The notes under the pieces were generated by a model. That model made no database searches, was not told where the DNA came from, and saw only the letters and a list, made by a program, of their open reading frames with translations. Position numbers and translations under genes: made by a program. From Candidatus Rokuibacteriota bacterium (GTDB lineage Bacteria > Methylomirabilota > Methylomirabilia > Rokubacteriales > CSP1-6): a stretch of DNA of 64,000 bases. Positions 7,212 through 15,932 of the stretch are shown here, one piece after another; the first letter of the stretch is position 1, and each line of letters starts with the position of its first letter. Location of the stretch: the NCBI GenBank assembly GCA_016184365.1, contig JACPCW010000084.1, positions 1-64,000 on the forward strand, written 5' to 3'.

Positions 7212-8476
7212 CAGCGCGCCATCCGTTGCCGCCGCAGCCGCGCGAGGCTGTCGAGCGCCACGTCGAGCGGCTCGGCCGGATCCCAGTCGACGACGGGCAG
7301 CCCGAGTCGCCGGAGCGCGTCGAACCGCGTGCGGCGATCGAGGGTCCAGAAGCGGCACGCGAGATCGGTCGTGGCCGAGGCGCCGCGTCGCACGAGCGCA
7401 ATCGGCGACGGGCTCAGGATGACGACGTCGAAGCCGCGCGCGGCGAGATCCATGACGGCCTGCTCGAAGCGCCGCTCGAGGAGCGGTGTGATCGCGACGA
7501 CCAGCGCCTGCGCCGGCAGCACGCGCTTCGGCACGAGCGCGATGTCGCGTGTGACGTACGTGAACAGCACGTCGGCGCGGTGCAGCGCGTCCAGCACCCG
7601 CTCGTACTGGCGGCGTCCGGTCCCCGGGCGCACCGACCGGAAGAATCCGCCGTACTCGATCAGGCCGACGCGGTCCTTCCGTGCGAGATACGCCGCCGCG
7701 AGCGACGCGGCCGCGCGAATCGAATGATCGAGCGTCGTGCCCGGCGGCTCGCCGAATTCCGCGAGCGAATCGAGCATCAGCACGACGTCGGCGTTGCGTT
7801 CCTCCTGATACTGCGTGACGTAGAGCCGGTGCCAGCGGAGCGACGCGCGCCAGTTGACGTGCCGGATGCGATCGCCCGGCGCGAACGGCCGGATGTCGCC
7901 AGGCTCGAGCCCTTCGCCCACGCTCGCCGCGACGTAGTTGCCGACGGACGTCTGCGTGCGGCGCGGACGCGGCAGCCGCCGCACGTTGACCGTGCGCGGA
8001 TACACGCGCACGAGCTTCGGGTCGTGCACGGCCATCTCGTGCGCCCTGAGCCCCGCCCGATCCCACAGGCGCGCGTGCACGCGCCCGAGCTCGAGCGGGC
8101 CGCGCCGCACGCACTCGATCTCGTACGTCCACGCCGGGTGCCCGTCGCCGCCGAGTGTCAGCAGCGCGTGGTTGCGACCGCCGACCAGGCGCGTCGTCGA
8201 CGGAAGCGGGTCGACGAGCTCGACGAGCGGCAGCGCGGGCGTTCCGGTCACCGTCACCGTCACGGTGACGCGCTCCCGCTCGACGACGCGGCCGGCCGAC
8301 ACCGCGTGCGCCACGGAGAGCTCGCCGCCACCGATGGCCCGCGTGCCGCGGAGCAGCACGATCAGCAGCGGGATGGTGACGATGACGAGCTCCGCACGGC
8401 CCGTCAGGACGGCGAGCACGAGCGCCCACGTCACGACCGTCAGGAGCGACAGCCCCAGCGCGGTGAGGCGGCTCAC
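7211..8476 (-). CDS. DUF58 domain-containing protein
   Basis: This 421-aa protein starts at GTG 8476, overlapping the stop of the MoxR gene (GTGA). Two N-terminal transmembrane helices (residues 5-25 and 27-45) are followed by a beta-rich region. The DUF58 signature comes next (EGLEPGDIRPFAPGDRIRHV, then NWRASLRWHRLYVTQYQEER), and then a von Willebrand A-like fold with VVLMLDSLAEFG. DUF58 proteins are almost always encoded after MoxR ATPases and are thought to act with them in maturation or assembly of envelope or metal-dependent proteins. The order MoxR-DUF58 with a DUF4129 protein is the usual one. Confidence 0.88.
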   Translation of the reverse strand: MSRLTALGLSLLTVVTWALVLAVLTGRAELVIVTIPLLIVLLRGTRAIGGGELSVAHAVSAGRVVERERVTVTVTVTGTPALPLVELVDPLPSTTRLVGGRNHALLTLGGDGHPAWTYEIECVRRGPLELGRVHARLWDRAGLRAHEMAVHDPKLVRVYPRTVNVRRLPRPRRTQTSVGNYVAASVGEGLEPGDIRPFAPGDRIRHVNWRASLRWHRLYVTQYQEERNADVVLMLDSLAEFGEPPGTTLDHSIRAAASLAAAYLARKDRVGLIEYGGFFRSVRPGTGRRQYERVLDALHRADVLFTYVTRDIALVPKRVLPAQALVVAITPLLERRFEQAVMDLAARGFDVVILSPSPIALVRRGASATTDLACRFWTLDRRTRFDALRRLGLPVVDWDPAEPLDVALDSLARLRRQRMAR

Positions 8477-9426
8477 TCCTCCGCCTTCGGCGTCGGAACG
8501 TGCGTCAGCAGGTGGCTCACGACCTGCGCCGCGGACAGCTTCGCGATCCAGAGCTCCGGCTGAAGGATCAGGCGGTGGGCGAGCGCGGGCACCGCCATCG
8601 CCTTCACGTCGTCCGGCAGGACGAAGTCGCGGCCGTGCAGCACGGCGTCGGCGCGCGCGAGCTTCAACAGGGCGAGCGATCCGCGCGGGGATGCGCCGAG
8701 CGCGACGCGGTGGTCGGTGCGCGTCGCCTGGACGAGATCGACGACGTACCGCTCGACCGCCTCACCGACGAAGACGTCTTCGAGCGCCTTCTGCATGGCG
8801 AGGAGCTCGTCACGCGACACGACGGTGCCGATGTGCGCCTCGTCCGCACGCCGCTCGCGCCGCCGCTCCAGGATCTCGCGCTCCTCGTCCGCGGTCGGAT
8901 AGCCGATCGCGACCCGGAGCAGGAACCGGTCGAGCTGCGCTTCCGGGAGCGGATACGTCCCCTCGAGCTCGATCGGGTTCTGCGTCGCGATGACGAGGAA
9001 CGGCGGCTCGAGCGCGAACGACTCGCCTTCCACCGTGACCTGCGATTCCTGCATCGCCTCGAGCAGCGCCGCCTGCGTCTTCGGCGTGGCGCGGTTGATC
9101 TCGTCCGCGAGGAGCAGATTCGTGAACACCGGGCCGCGGCGGAACTCGAAGCGCGCCTCGCGCTGGTCGTAGAGGAAGCTGCCGGTGATGTCGGCGGGCA
9201 ACAGGTCCGGCGTGAACTGCACGCGCTTGAACGTGAGCCCGAGCGCCTGCGCGAACAGGCGCGCGATCAGCGTCTTCGCCAGTCCGGGATAGTCCTCGAT
9301 GAGGACGTGGCCGTTCGCGAGGATGCCGGCGAGGATGCGCGCCAGCGCGTCGTCCTTGCCGACGACGACGCGACCGAGCGTCGCGACGATGTCCCGGCAG
9401 CGGGCGGTGACGTCGTTCAGGGTCAT
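8473..9426 (-). CDS. MoxR family AAA+ ATPase
   Basis: The ATG at 9426 overlaps the stop of the upstream gene (ATGA), giving 317 aa. The Walker A region reads VLIEDYPGLAKTLIAR near residue 45, Walker B reads LLLADEINRATPKTQAALLE near residue 105, and sensor 1 reads FLVIATQNPIELEGTYPLPE. The C-terminal lid follows, with GASPRGSLALLKLARADA and a helical tail. MoxR ATPases are cytoplasmic chaperone-like machines that work with DUF58/vWA proteins. A longer upstream frame exists but would overlap the preceding gene extensively. Confidence 0.95.
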   Translation of the reverse strand: MTLNDVTARCRDIVATLGRVVVGKDDALARILAGILANGHVLIEDYPGLAKTLIARLFAQALGLTFKRVQFTPDLLPADITGSFLYDQREARFEFRRGPVFTNLLLADEINRATPKTQAALLEAMQESQVTVEGESFALEPPFLVIATQNPIELEGTYPLPEAQLDRFLLRVAIGYPTADEEREILERRRERRADEAHIGTVVSRDELLAMQKALEDVFVGEAVERYVVDLVQATRTDHRVALGASPRGSLALLKLARADAVLHGRDFVLPDDVKAMAVPALAHRLILQPELWIAKLSAAQVVSHLLTHVPTPKAEE

Positions 9427-9896
9427 CGCCGCGCCTCGATCGAGGCGATCGCCGCCGTCAGCGAGGCGACGGACGGACCGCGGCCGAACGACCGGCCCGG
9501 CGGCTTCGTCAGCCAGTCGGCCGGTGTGCCCGCGGCCGCTTCCGCAAGGCTGACGAGGTGCGGCCACAGCACGGCGTCGAAGTACCGCTGGTTGCGCGCG
9601 CCGAACCGCAGCTCGTCGTACAGCTGATCGAAGCGTGACCGCTCGCCGCCCGCGCGCATCGATCGCCCCGCACCGAAGTCCAGCGTCGATGCCGGCTGCT
9701 GCGCGAGGTCGCGGTGCACGAGCGTGCGGATGCGCAGCGCCGCGATCGCGAACACGGCGGCCGCGACGAGCCGGATGGCCGGGGTGCGGAACGCGGCGTC
9801 CACGAGGAGCTCGACGAGCACCAGCCCGCCGATGAGCGCGCCGGCGAGCGCAACGATGCCGGCGATCAGCCCGATGCGAGCGCTATGCGACGCCAA
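9423..9896 (-). CDS. Small membrane protein in the MoxR operon
   Basis: This 157-aa protein has two N-terminal transmembrane helices (residues 7-27 and 38-55). A soluble helical part follows, containing GGERSRFDQLYDELRFGARN and KPPGRSFGRGPSVASL, the latter like a short proline/glycine loop. It overlaps the DUF4129 gene by 14 bases and the MoxR gene by 4, so it is firmly inside the operon. Proteins of this shape occur between DUF4129 and MoxR genes in several high-GC phyla. No specific function is recognised. Confidence 0.75.
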   Translation of the reverse strand: MASHSARIGLIAGIVALAGALIGGLVLVELLVDAAFRTPAIRLVAAAVFAIAALRIRTLVHRDLAQQPASTLDFGAGRSMRAGGERSRFDQLYDELRFGARNQRYFDAVLWPHLVSLAEAAAGTPADWLTKPPGRSFGRGPSVASLTAAIASIEARR

Positions 9897-10815
9897 CGCG
9901 ATCCTCCCGTCGGTCGAGCGCGGCGCGGATCTCTTCGAGGCATCGCCGCGCCAGGTCCCGGTCCGCGGTCCGCACCGGATGGTGACTGAACCGCGCGATC
10001 TCGAACAGGGACGTCAGCCGCTCCACGGCGAGCGCGGGCAGCGGCAGCCGCCGCCGCGCATCGAGCATGAATTCCGCCGGCGTCTGCCAGGGATCGCGCC
10101 GCACCTGCGCGCGCGCCGCCGCGTGCTCGAAGTGCCGATAGCATCGGATGATCGCGACCCGCGGGTCGGACTCGTCCGCCAGGTCGTCGAGGCTGTCGTC
10201 GATGGCGGCGACCAGCTCGGCGTCCTCCGCCGCCTCCTGACGCGCCATCCACCATCGCAGCAGGCGCTCGGCGAACAGCAGCAGCAGCGCGATGGCGAGC
10301 GTCGCGAGCGCGATACCGAGCGCGATCAGCCCGAGCGTCCATCCGAGCCACGGCAGCGACACGACCGGCGTCTCCGCAGCAGCGTTCGCCGCCGTCGGAT
10401 CGAACCAGCTGCGGCCGAACGCGAGCAGCGCGCCGGCGACACGGCCGCCGTCGGCCCACAGGACGACGACGACCGCGATGAACGGCACGAGCAGCGCGAT
10501 CTGCACGAGCGCATGTCCCCACCACGGCAGCGGCACGCGCCGGCGGACGGGCTCGGGCTCATCCTCTTCGGGCTTGCGGCGGCCGCGCGCGGCCACGATG
10601 ATGACGAGCCCGGCGAGCAGGAACACGGCGGCGCTCGCGACGATGAGCGCCTCCGGCACCGTGAACGTCAGGCGGACGGAGGGCGCCGGATCACCGCCGC
10701 CGCGGCGCTCGAGCAGCGCGGCGACGGCGAGCAGGAGACCGACCGCAACGACGACCGCCGCGCCGCGGGGCGCGCCGGGTGCGGCGGACGATGGAGAGTC
10801 GGCGGCGAGGCGCAT
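9883..10815 (-). CDS. DUF4129 domain-containing membrane protein
   Basis: This 310-aa protein is read from the ATG at 10815 (an ATG at 10854 is also possible). Three to four transmembrane segments (near residues 20-38, 57-77, 110-130 and 165-190) are followed by a cytoplasmic C-terminal DUF4129. That domain shows DPRVAIIRCYRHFEHAAARA, RRDPWQTPAEFMLDA and LTSLFEIARFSHHPV. DUF4129 is usually the C-terminal part of TgpA-type transglutaminases or a stand-alone neighbour of them; no transglutaminase gene is present here. It is the first gene of the MoxR operon and is transcribed divergently from the LLM oxidoreductase. Confidence 0.85.
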   Translation of the reverse strand: MRLAADSPSSAAPGAPRGAAVVVAVGLLLAVAALLERRGGGDPAPSVRLTFTVPEALIVASAAVFLLAGLVIIVAARGRRKPEEDEPEPVRRRVPLPWWGHALVQIALLVPFIAVVVVLWADGGRVAGALLAFGRSWFDPTAANAAAETPVVSLPWLGWTLGLIALGIALATLAIALLLLFAERLLRWWMARQEAAEDAELVAAIDDSLDDLADESDPRVAIIRCYRHFEHAAARAQVRRDPWQTPAEFMLDARRRLPLPALAVERLTSLFEIARFSHHPVRTADRDLARRCLEEIRAALDRREDRVGVA

Positions 10816-10883
10816 GGCGTCTGCGCGTCGAACGCTAGCACAAGCCGCTACCATGTGCGCCAGACGCTCGGCATGGAGGCGCG

Positions 10884-11948
10884 ATGGATTTCGGGCTCTT
10901 CTTCCTCATGCAGCGGGACGAGCAGTGGAACGAGCAGGCCGTGTACGACTCGGCCCTCGAGCAGATGCTGGCGGCCGAAGGCCTCGGCTACCAGTCCGCC
11001 TGGATCGCGGAGCACCACTTCAACGACTACGGCCTCTGCCCGTCGCCGCCGGTGCTGGCCGCGTTCCTCGCCGCGCGGACGACCACGCTGCGTCTCGGCA
11101 TGGGCGTGAGCCTCCTGCCGCTGCATCACCCGGTCGATCTCGCCGAGCAGCTCGCCGTGCTCGACGTGGTGAGCGGCGGACGCCTCGACGTCGGCATCGG
11201 CCGCGGCGGCACGCTGCAGGACTATCAGACGTTTGGCTCCGAGCGGGCCGATGCGCGCAAGCGCGTCGAGGAAGGCATTGCGCTGATGCAGCAATGCTGG
11301 ACCGGCGTGCCGTTCGACTTCCAGGGCGAGTTCCATACCGCCGAGCAGCTGCACGTCCGACCGCGGCCCACGCAGCGTCCGCATCCGCCGTTGTACGTCG
11401 CCGCGAACAGTGAGGACAGCGTGCGATCGGCGGCGCGACTCGGACTGCCGACGCTGTCGTCGTTCTTCACGGCGATCGACGAGCTCCAGCGCCGGCACGA
11501 GATCTATCGCGAGGTCGCGCGCAGCGCCGGCCGCAGCGAGGCGGACCTCGAGGCGCTCGAAGCGCAGGCCTGGGGCATGCGCGTCGTGCACGTCGCGCCC
11601 ACTCACGAGGAAGCGCTGCGGGCGACCGAGGCGCCGTTCATGGGCTATCAGCGAAAGATGGCGGTGCTGCGGTCGGACGCGCAGGGCGGCTCGGTGCCGG
11701 ATTCGTTCGACCGCTCACGCCTGCGGCTGCGCGCATTCCACGACTACCTCGCGGACGGCTGGGCGTTGATCGGAACGCCGGCCGAAGTGCGCGACGGGCT
11801 GCAGCAGTATCTGGACGCGACCGGCTATCGCCGCGTGCTGCTGCTGATGGCGCTGCCCGGGCTGCCAACGTCGCTCGCGATGCGGTCGATGCGGCTCTTC
11901 GCGACCGAAGTGGCGCCGGCGATGAAGGCGGTCCCGCAGCGCGCGTAA
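10884..11948 (+). CDS. LLM class flavin-dependent oxidoreductase
   Basis: This complete 354-aa luciferase-like monooxygenase starts MDFGLFFLMQRDEQWNEQ after GGAGGCGCG. Family landmarks are SAWIAEHHFNDYGLCPSPP, GVSLLPLHHPVDLAEQLAVL, GGRLDVGIGRGGTLQDY and the late GWALIGTPAEVRDGLQQYL. It folds as a TIM barrel that oxidises an unknown substrate with reduced flavin. It stands alone, divergent from the MoxR operon, 136 bases ahead of the hydantoinase genes. A shared role with them is possible but not shown. Confidence 0.92.
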   Translation: MDFGLFFLMQRDEQWNEQAVYDSALEQMLAAEGLGYQSAWIAEHHFNDYGLCPSPPVLAAFLAARTTTLRLGMGVSLLPLHHPVDLAEQLAVLDVVSGGRLDVGIGRGGTLQDYQTFGSERADARKRVEEGIALMQQCWTGVPFDFQGEFHTAEQLHVRPRPTQRPHPPLYVAANSEDSVRSAARLGLPTLSSFFTAIDELQRRHEIYREVARSAGRSEADLEALEAQAWGMRVVHVAPTHEEALRATEAPFMGYQRKMAVLRSDAQGGSVPDSFDRSRLRLRAFHDYLADGWALIGTPAEVRDGLQQYLDATGYRRVLLLMALPGLPTSLAMRSMRLFATEVAPAMKAVPQRA

Positions 11949-12084
11949 CCCGTCCTTTGCTTCAGGAATCTGATGCCTTCGTCCGCGTGACGCCGCTCCC
12001 CGCTTGCGCTCGACCGGAAAACCCTGCGATCGTGCCCGCGCTGTCACGGCCCTGTTGACCGAGTCGGACACACGGAGGTGTCGA

Positions 12085-14193
12085 GTGGCGTCGGAGCTTC
12101 GCATCGCATCGGACATCGGTGGCACGTTCACCGACCTCGTCGCCGCCACCGGCAACGCGGTGTACCTCGAGAAGATGCTGACGACCCCGAAGGACCTGGC
12201 GGAAGCCGTCATCACGGGCACGCTCCGCGTGCTCGATCGCCTCGGCGTCGGCCTCGACCGCGTCGGCGCGTGCGTGCACGGCACGACGCTCGCCGCGAAC
12301 ACGCTCATCGAGCGCAAGGGTGAGCCGTGCGCGCTGCTCACCACGGATGGCTTCCGCGACATCCTCGAGATCGGCAACGCCGACCGGTACGATCACTACG
12401 ACCTCCAGATCGAGAAGCCCGAGCCGCTCGTGCCGCGTGAGTGGCGCTTCCCGGTCCGCGAGCGCATCCGCCAGGACGGCACCGTCGCGACACCGCTCGA
12501 CGAGCCGCAGGTGCGCGAGATCGCACAGCGCATTCGCGCCCTGGGCCTGCGCGCCGTGGCGATCGCGTTCATCCACGCCTACCGCAACGCCGCGCACGAG
12601 CAGCGCGCGGCCGAGATCCTCGAGGCCGAGATCCCCGGCGTCTGCGTGTCGCGCTCGTCGGAGGTCGCACCCGAGATCCGCGAGTACGAGCGCACGTCCA
12701 CGACGGTGGCCAACGTCTACGTCCGGCCCGCCGTCGAGCGCTATCTGACCTCGCTTCGCCGGCGACTGGTCGGCGCCGGCTTCCGCGGCCAGTTCCTCGT
12801 CATGCTGTCCGACGGCGGCGTGTGCACCGTCGAAGCGGCGGCGCGCGTGCCGATTCGCATCCTCGAATCGGGGCCCGCGGCCGGCGCGCTCGCCGCCGCA
12901 CATTACGCGCGGGCGGCGGGACTGCCGAAGCTGATGTCCTTCGACATGGGCGGGACCACCGCGAAGGCGGCCGTCGTGGAGGACGGACGTCCCGAGCGGA
13001 CGCGCGAGTTCGAGGTCGCGCGCATCGACCGCTTCAAACGCGGCAGCGGTCTGCCGGTGAAGTCGCCCGTCATCGAAATGATCGAGATCGGCGCCGGCGG
13101 CGGGAGCATCGCGCGAGTCAACCGCATGGGGCTGCTCAAGGTGGGACCCGACAGCGCCGGCTCCGATCCCGGCCCCGCCTGCTATGGGATCGGCGGACAG
13201 ATGCCGACCGTCACGGACGCGGACCTGCTGCTCGGCTATCTCGACGCCGACTTTTTTCTCGGCGGCGACATGCGGCTCGATCGCGACGCGGCGCGCGCGG
13301 CCGTCGAGAAGCACCTGACCGGCCCGCTCGGCGTCGACCTCGTGACCGCGGCCGCCGGCATCCACCGGGTCGTCAACGAGAACATGGCGAGCGCGGCCAG
13401 GATCCATGCGATCGAGCGGGGGCGCGACGTCCACGGCTACAGCCTCTTCGCGTTCGGCGGCGCGGGTCCCGTGCACGCGTGCCACGTCGCGGAGATCCTC
13501 GGTCTCGAGCAGGTCATCGTGCCGCCCGGCGCCGGCGTCGCGTCCGCGTTCGGCATGCTGGCCGCGCCGCTGTCGTTCAGCACGGTCCGGAGCGACACGC
13601 GCGCGCTCGACGACGTCGACTGGCGTGTGATCCGCGCGCTCGTCGACGAGATGAAGCGCGAGAGCGTGACGATGTTGACGGACAACGGTGTGCCGCCGGA
13701 GTCGATCCGCGTCGATCTCCACGCGGACATGCGCTACCGCGGCCAGACGTCCGAGATCCAGGTCTCGCTGCCTCTCGACGCGGCCGCGGAGACGTCCACC
13801 TCCCGCGAGACGCCCGGCGAGAGCCCGGTGGCCACGATCGCGCGCCGGTTCGAGGCTACGTATCGGCAGCTCTACCAGCGCACGAACCCCGAGCTCGGCA
13901 TCGAGGTGGTGACGTGGCGGCTCACGGTCTCGGGGCCGGATCCTGCCGTGCCGCGGTGGCGGCTCGCCGGAGACCCAGGCGCCGGCGCGCCCGTGCCGAA
14001 GAAGCGACGCGACGTCTTCCTCCGCGGCGCCTACGAGAGCGTGCCGGTCTACGACCGCGACCGGCTCGCGACGGGCGCGCGCATCGCGGGGCCGGCGATC
14101 GTCGAGGAGCGCGAGTCGACCGCCGTGGTCACGCCGGGCTTCGACGTTCGCGTCGACGACTCCTTCAACCTCGTGCTCCAGAGGACGCGCTGA
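12085..14193 (+). CDS. hyuA: Hydantoinase/oxoprolinase family protein, A subunit (HyuA)
   Basis: This 702-aa protein is read from GTG 12085, placed by a GGAGG eight bases upstream and by the N-terminus ASELRIASDIGGTFTDLV. That N-terminus is the ATP-binding start of hydantoinase A/oxoprolinases, while codons further upstream have no homologous look. Later landmarks are HGTTLAANTLIERKG, MSFDMGGTTAKAAVVEDG, GAGGGSIARV and FAFGGAGPVHACHVAEILG. With HyuB it forms an ATP-dependent hydrolase of five-membered cyclic amides (N-methylhydantoin, 5-oxoproline) or an acetophenone/acetone-type carboxylase. The exact substrate is not visible. It is the first gene of a five-gene operon. Confidence 0.93.
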   Translation: MASELRIASDIGGTFTDLVAATGNAVYLEKMLTTPKDLAEAVITGTLRVLDRLGVGLDRVGACVHGTTLAANTLIERKGEPCALLTTDGFRDILEIGNADRYDHYDLQIEKPEPLVPREWRFPVRERIRQDGTVATPLDEPQVREIAQRIRALGLRAVAIAFIHAYRNAAHEQRAAEILEAEIPGVCVSRSSEVAPEIREYERTSTTVANVYVRPAVERYLTSLRRRLVGAGFRGQFLVMLSDGGVCTVEAAARVPIRILESGPAAGALAAAHYARAAGLPKLMSFDMGGTTAKAAVVEDGRPERTREFEVARIDRFKRGSGLPVKSPVIEMIEIGAGGGSIARVNRMGLLKVGPDSAGSDPGPACYGIGGQMPTVTDADLLLGYLDADFFLGGDMRLDRDAARAAVEKHLTGPLGVDLVTAAAGIHRVVNENMASAARIHAIERGRDVHGYSLFAFGGAGPVHACHVAEILGLEQVIVPPGAGVASAFGMLAAPLSFSTVRSDTRALDDVDWRVIRALVDEMKRESVTMLTDNGVPPESIRVDLHADMRYRGQTSEIQVSLPLDAAAETSTSRETPGESPVATIARRFEATYRQLYQRTNPELGIEVVTWRLTVSGPDPAVPRWRLAGDPGAGAPVPKKRRDVFLRGAYESVPVYDRDRLATGARIAGPAIVEERESTAVVTPGFDVRVDDSFNLVLQRTR

Positions 14194-15932
14194 TGAGTGT
14201 CACGTTCGATCCGATCACGCTCGAGGTGCTGTGGAGCCGGCTCATCGGCGTCGTCGAGGAGCAGGCGCGAACGCTCATGCGGACGGCGCTGTCCGGGATC
14301 ATCTCCGACGCCGGCGACCTGTCCGCGGGCGTGTTCGACCTCGGGGCGAACATGATCGCCCAGGCCGTGACCGGCACACCGGGACACATCAACACGATGG
14401 CCCGGGGCGCGCGGCGGTTCGTGGAGCAGTTTCCGGTCGAGACGCTCGCTCCCGGCGACGTGCTGATCGGCAACCACCCGTACGAGATCTCCGGGCACCT
14501 CAACGACATCACGCTCGTCACCCCGATCTTCCACCGCGACCGCGTCGTCGGGCTCTTCGCCAACTGCTGCCACGTGGCCGACATCGGTGGGCGCGGCCTC
14601 GGAACCGAGGCCTTCGACGTGTACGAGGAGGGCCTCTACATCCCGTACACGAAGCTCTACGATCGCGGCCGGTCGAACGAGGAGCTGGTGCGCATCATCC
14701 GCGGGAACGTGCGCCGGCCCGATCTGCTCTTCGGCGACCTGCACGCGATGGTCGTGGCCAACGACACCGGCGTGAAGCGGCTCGCGGCGCTACTCGACGA
14801 GTTCGCGCTGCCGGACATCGAGGCCCTCGGGCGCGCGATCATCGAACGGACCGAAGCGGCGATGCGCCAGGCGATCCGCGAGGCGCCGGCCGGCGTGTAC
14901 GAGCACGAGATGACGGTCGACGGCTACGACCAGCCGCTCACCGTGCGCTGTCGCCTCACGGTGCGCGACGACGAGGTCGAGGCCGACTTCGCCGGCAGCT
15001 CGCCCCAGAGCCGCTGGGGCATCAACGTGCCGCTCGGCTACATCACCGCGTACACGACGTATGCGCTCAAGACGGTCCTCGCGCCCGACATCCCGAACAA
15101 CGAGGGCAGCTTCCGTCCGATCCGCGTCGTCGCCCCGGTCGGGTCGATCTTCAATCCCAAGTACCCGGCCCCGGTCGCGGCGCGCGCCATGATCGGACAT
15201 CTGGGCGCCATGTGCGTCATCGGGGCGCTCGCGCAGCCGATGCCGGAGCGCGTGCTCGCCGAGGGCGCGACCAGCCTGTTCTCGCTGACGTTCCGCGGCG
15301 AGACGCGCGACGGACAGCTCTTCAACGTCAATTTCATGAACGCGGGCGGCATGGGCGCGCGCGCCGAGCGCGACGGGCTTCCGGCCACGGCGTTTCCGTC
15401 CGGGATCCGCGGCACGCCCGTCGAGATCATGGAGACGACCGCTCCGCTCTTCATCCGGCGAAAGGAGCTGCGGACGGACTCCGCGGGCGCCGGTCGTGCG
15501 CGGGGCGGGCTCGGCCAGGTCATCCATGCCGCCGTCGAGACCGACAAGCGCTGGCACTTTCCCTGCCGGTTCAACCGCGCGAAGTTTCCGCCGCGCGGGT
15601 TGCTCGGCGGCGGCGCGGCGGCGCCGCTCGTGATGCGCACGACCACCGGCCGCGAGCTGCACTCGATGGGCTACCACATCCTGGAGCCGGACGAAGAGGT
15701 GATCGTCGAGATGCCGGGGGGCGGCGGCTACGGAGATCCCTTCGAGCGCGACCCCGAGCGCGTCCTGCGCGACGTGCGGGACGGACGCGTGTCCGTCGAG
15801 CGCGCGCGGTCCGACTACGGTGTGGTGATCGACACGGAGCGCCGCGTCGTCGACGCCGCCGCGACCGAGGAGCTGCGACGGCGGCACGGGCGAGCAGTTC
15901 ACGGGCAACCGACTGGTGGAGGCACGGCATGA
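14193..15932 (+). CDS. hyuB: Hydantoinase B/oxoprolinase family protein (HyuB)
   Basis: This 579-aa protein begins MSVTFDPITLEVLWSRLIGV at an ATG that shares one base with the hyuA stop. Conserved segments of hydantoinase B follow: GVFDLGANMIAQAVTGTPGH, VLIGNHPYEISGHLNDIT, a run AMVVANDTG, NNEGSFRPIRVVAP near the middle, and the C-terminal VEMPGGGGYGDPFERDPE. It is the catalytic partner of HyuA. The overlap with the substrate-binding protein gene downstream (ATGA) links hydrolysis to uptake of the substrate. Confidence 0.93.
   Translation: MSVTFDPITLEVLWSRLIGVVEEQARTLMRTALSGIISDAGDLSAGVFDLGANMIAQAVTGTPGHINTMARGARRFVEQFPVETLAPGDVLIGNHPYEISGHLNDITLVTPIFHRDRVVGLFANCCHVADIGGRGLGTEAFDVYEEGLYIPYTKLYDRGRSNEELVRIIRGNVRRPDLLFGDLHAMVVANDTGVKRLAALLDEFALPDIEALGRAIIERTEAAMRQAIREAPAGVYEHEMTVDGYDQPLTVRCRLTVRDDEVEADFAGSSPQSRWGINVPLGYITAYTTYALKTVLAPDIPNNEGSFRPIRVVAPVGSIFNPKYPAPVAARAMIGHLGAMCVIGALAQPMPERVLAEGATSLFSLTFRGETRDGQLFNVNFMNAGGMGARAERDGLPATAFPSGIRGTPVEIMETTAPLFIRRKELRTDSAGAGRARGGLGQVIHAAVETDKRWHFPCRFNRAKFPPRGLLGGGAAAPLVMRTTTGRELHSMGYHILEPDEEVIVEMPGGGGYGDPFERDPERVLRDVRDGRVSVERARSDYGVVIDTERRVVDAAATEELRRRHGRAVHGQPTGGGTA

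Noticed and set aside
6702-8429. A 575-codon open frame on the minus strand across the DUF58 gene
   Set aside because: Only its last 169 codons are a gene. The rest is a low-complexity Arg/Ala frame lying out of register over DUF58, which has clear family motifs.
12441-14192. Long plus-strand frame ahead of hyuB making a 1163-aa protein
   Set aside because: The part before 14193 is an out-of-register shadow of hyuA. Real HyuB begins at the ATG overlapping the hyuA stop.
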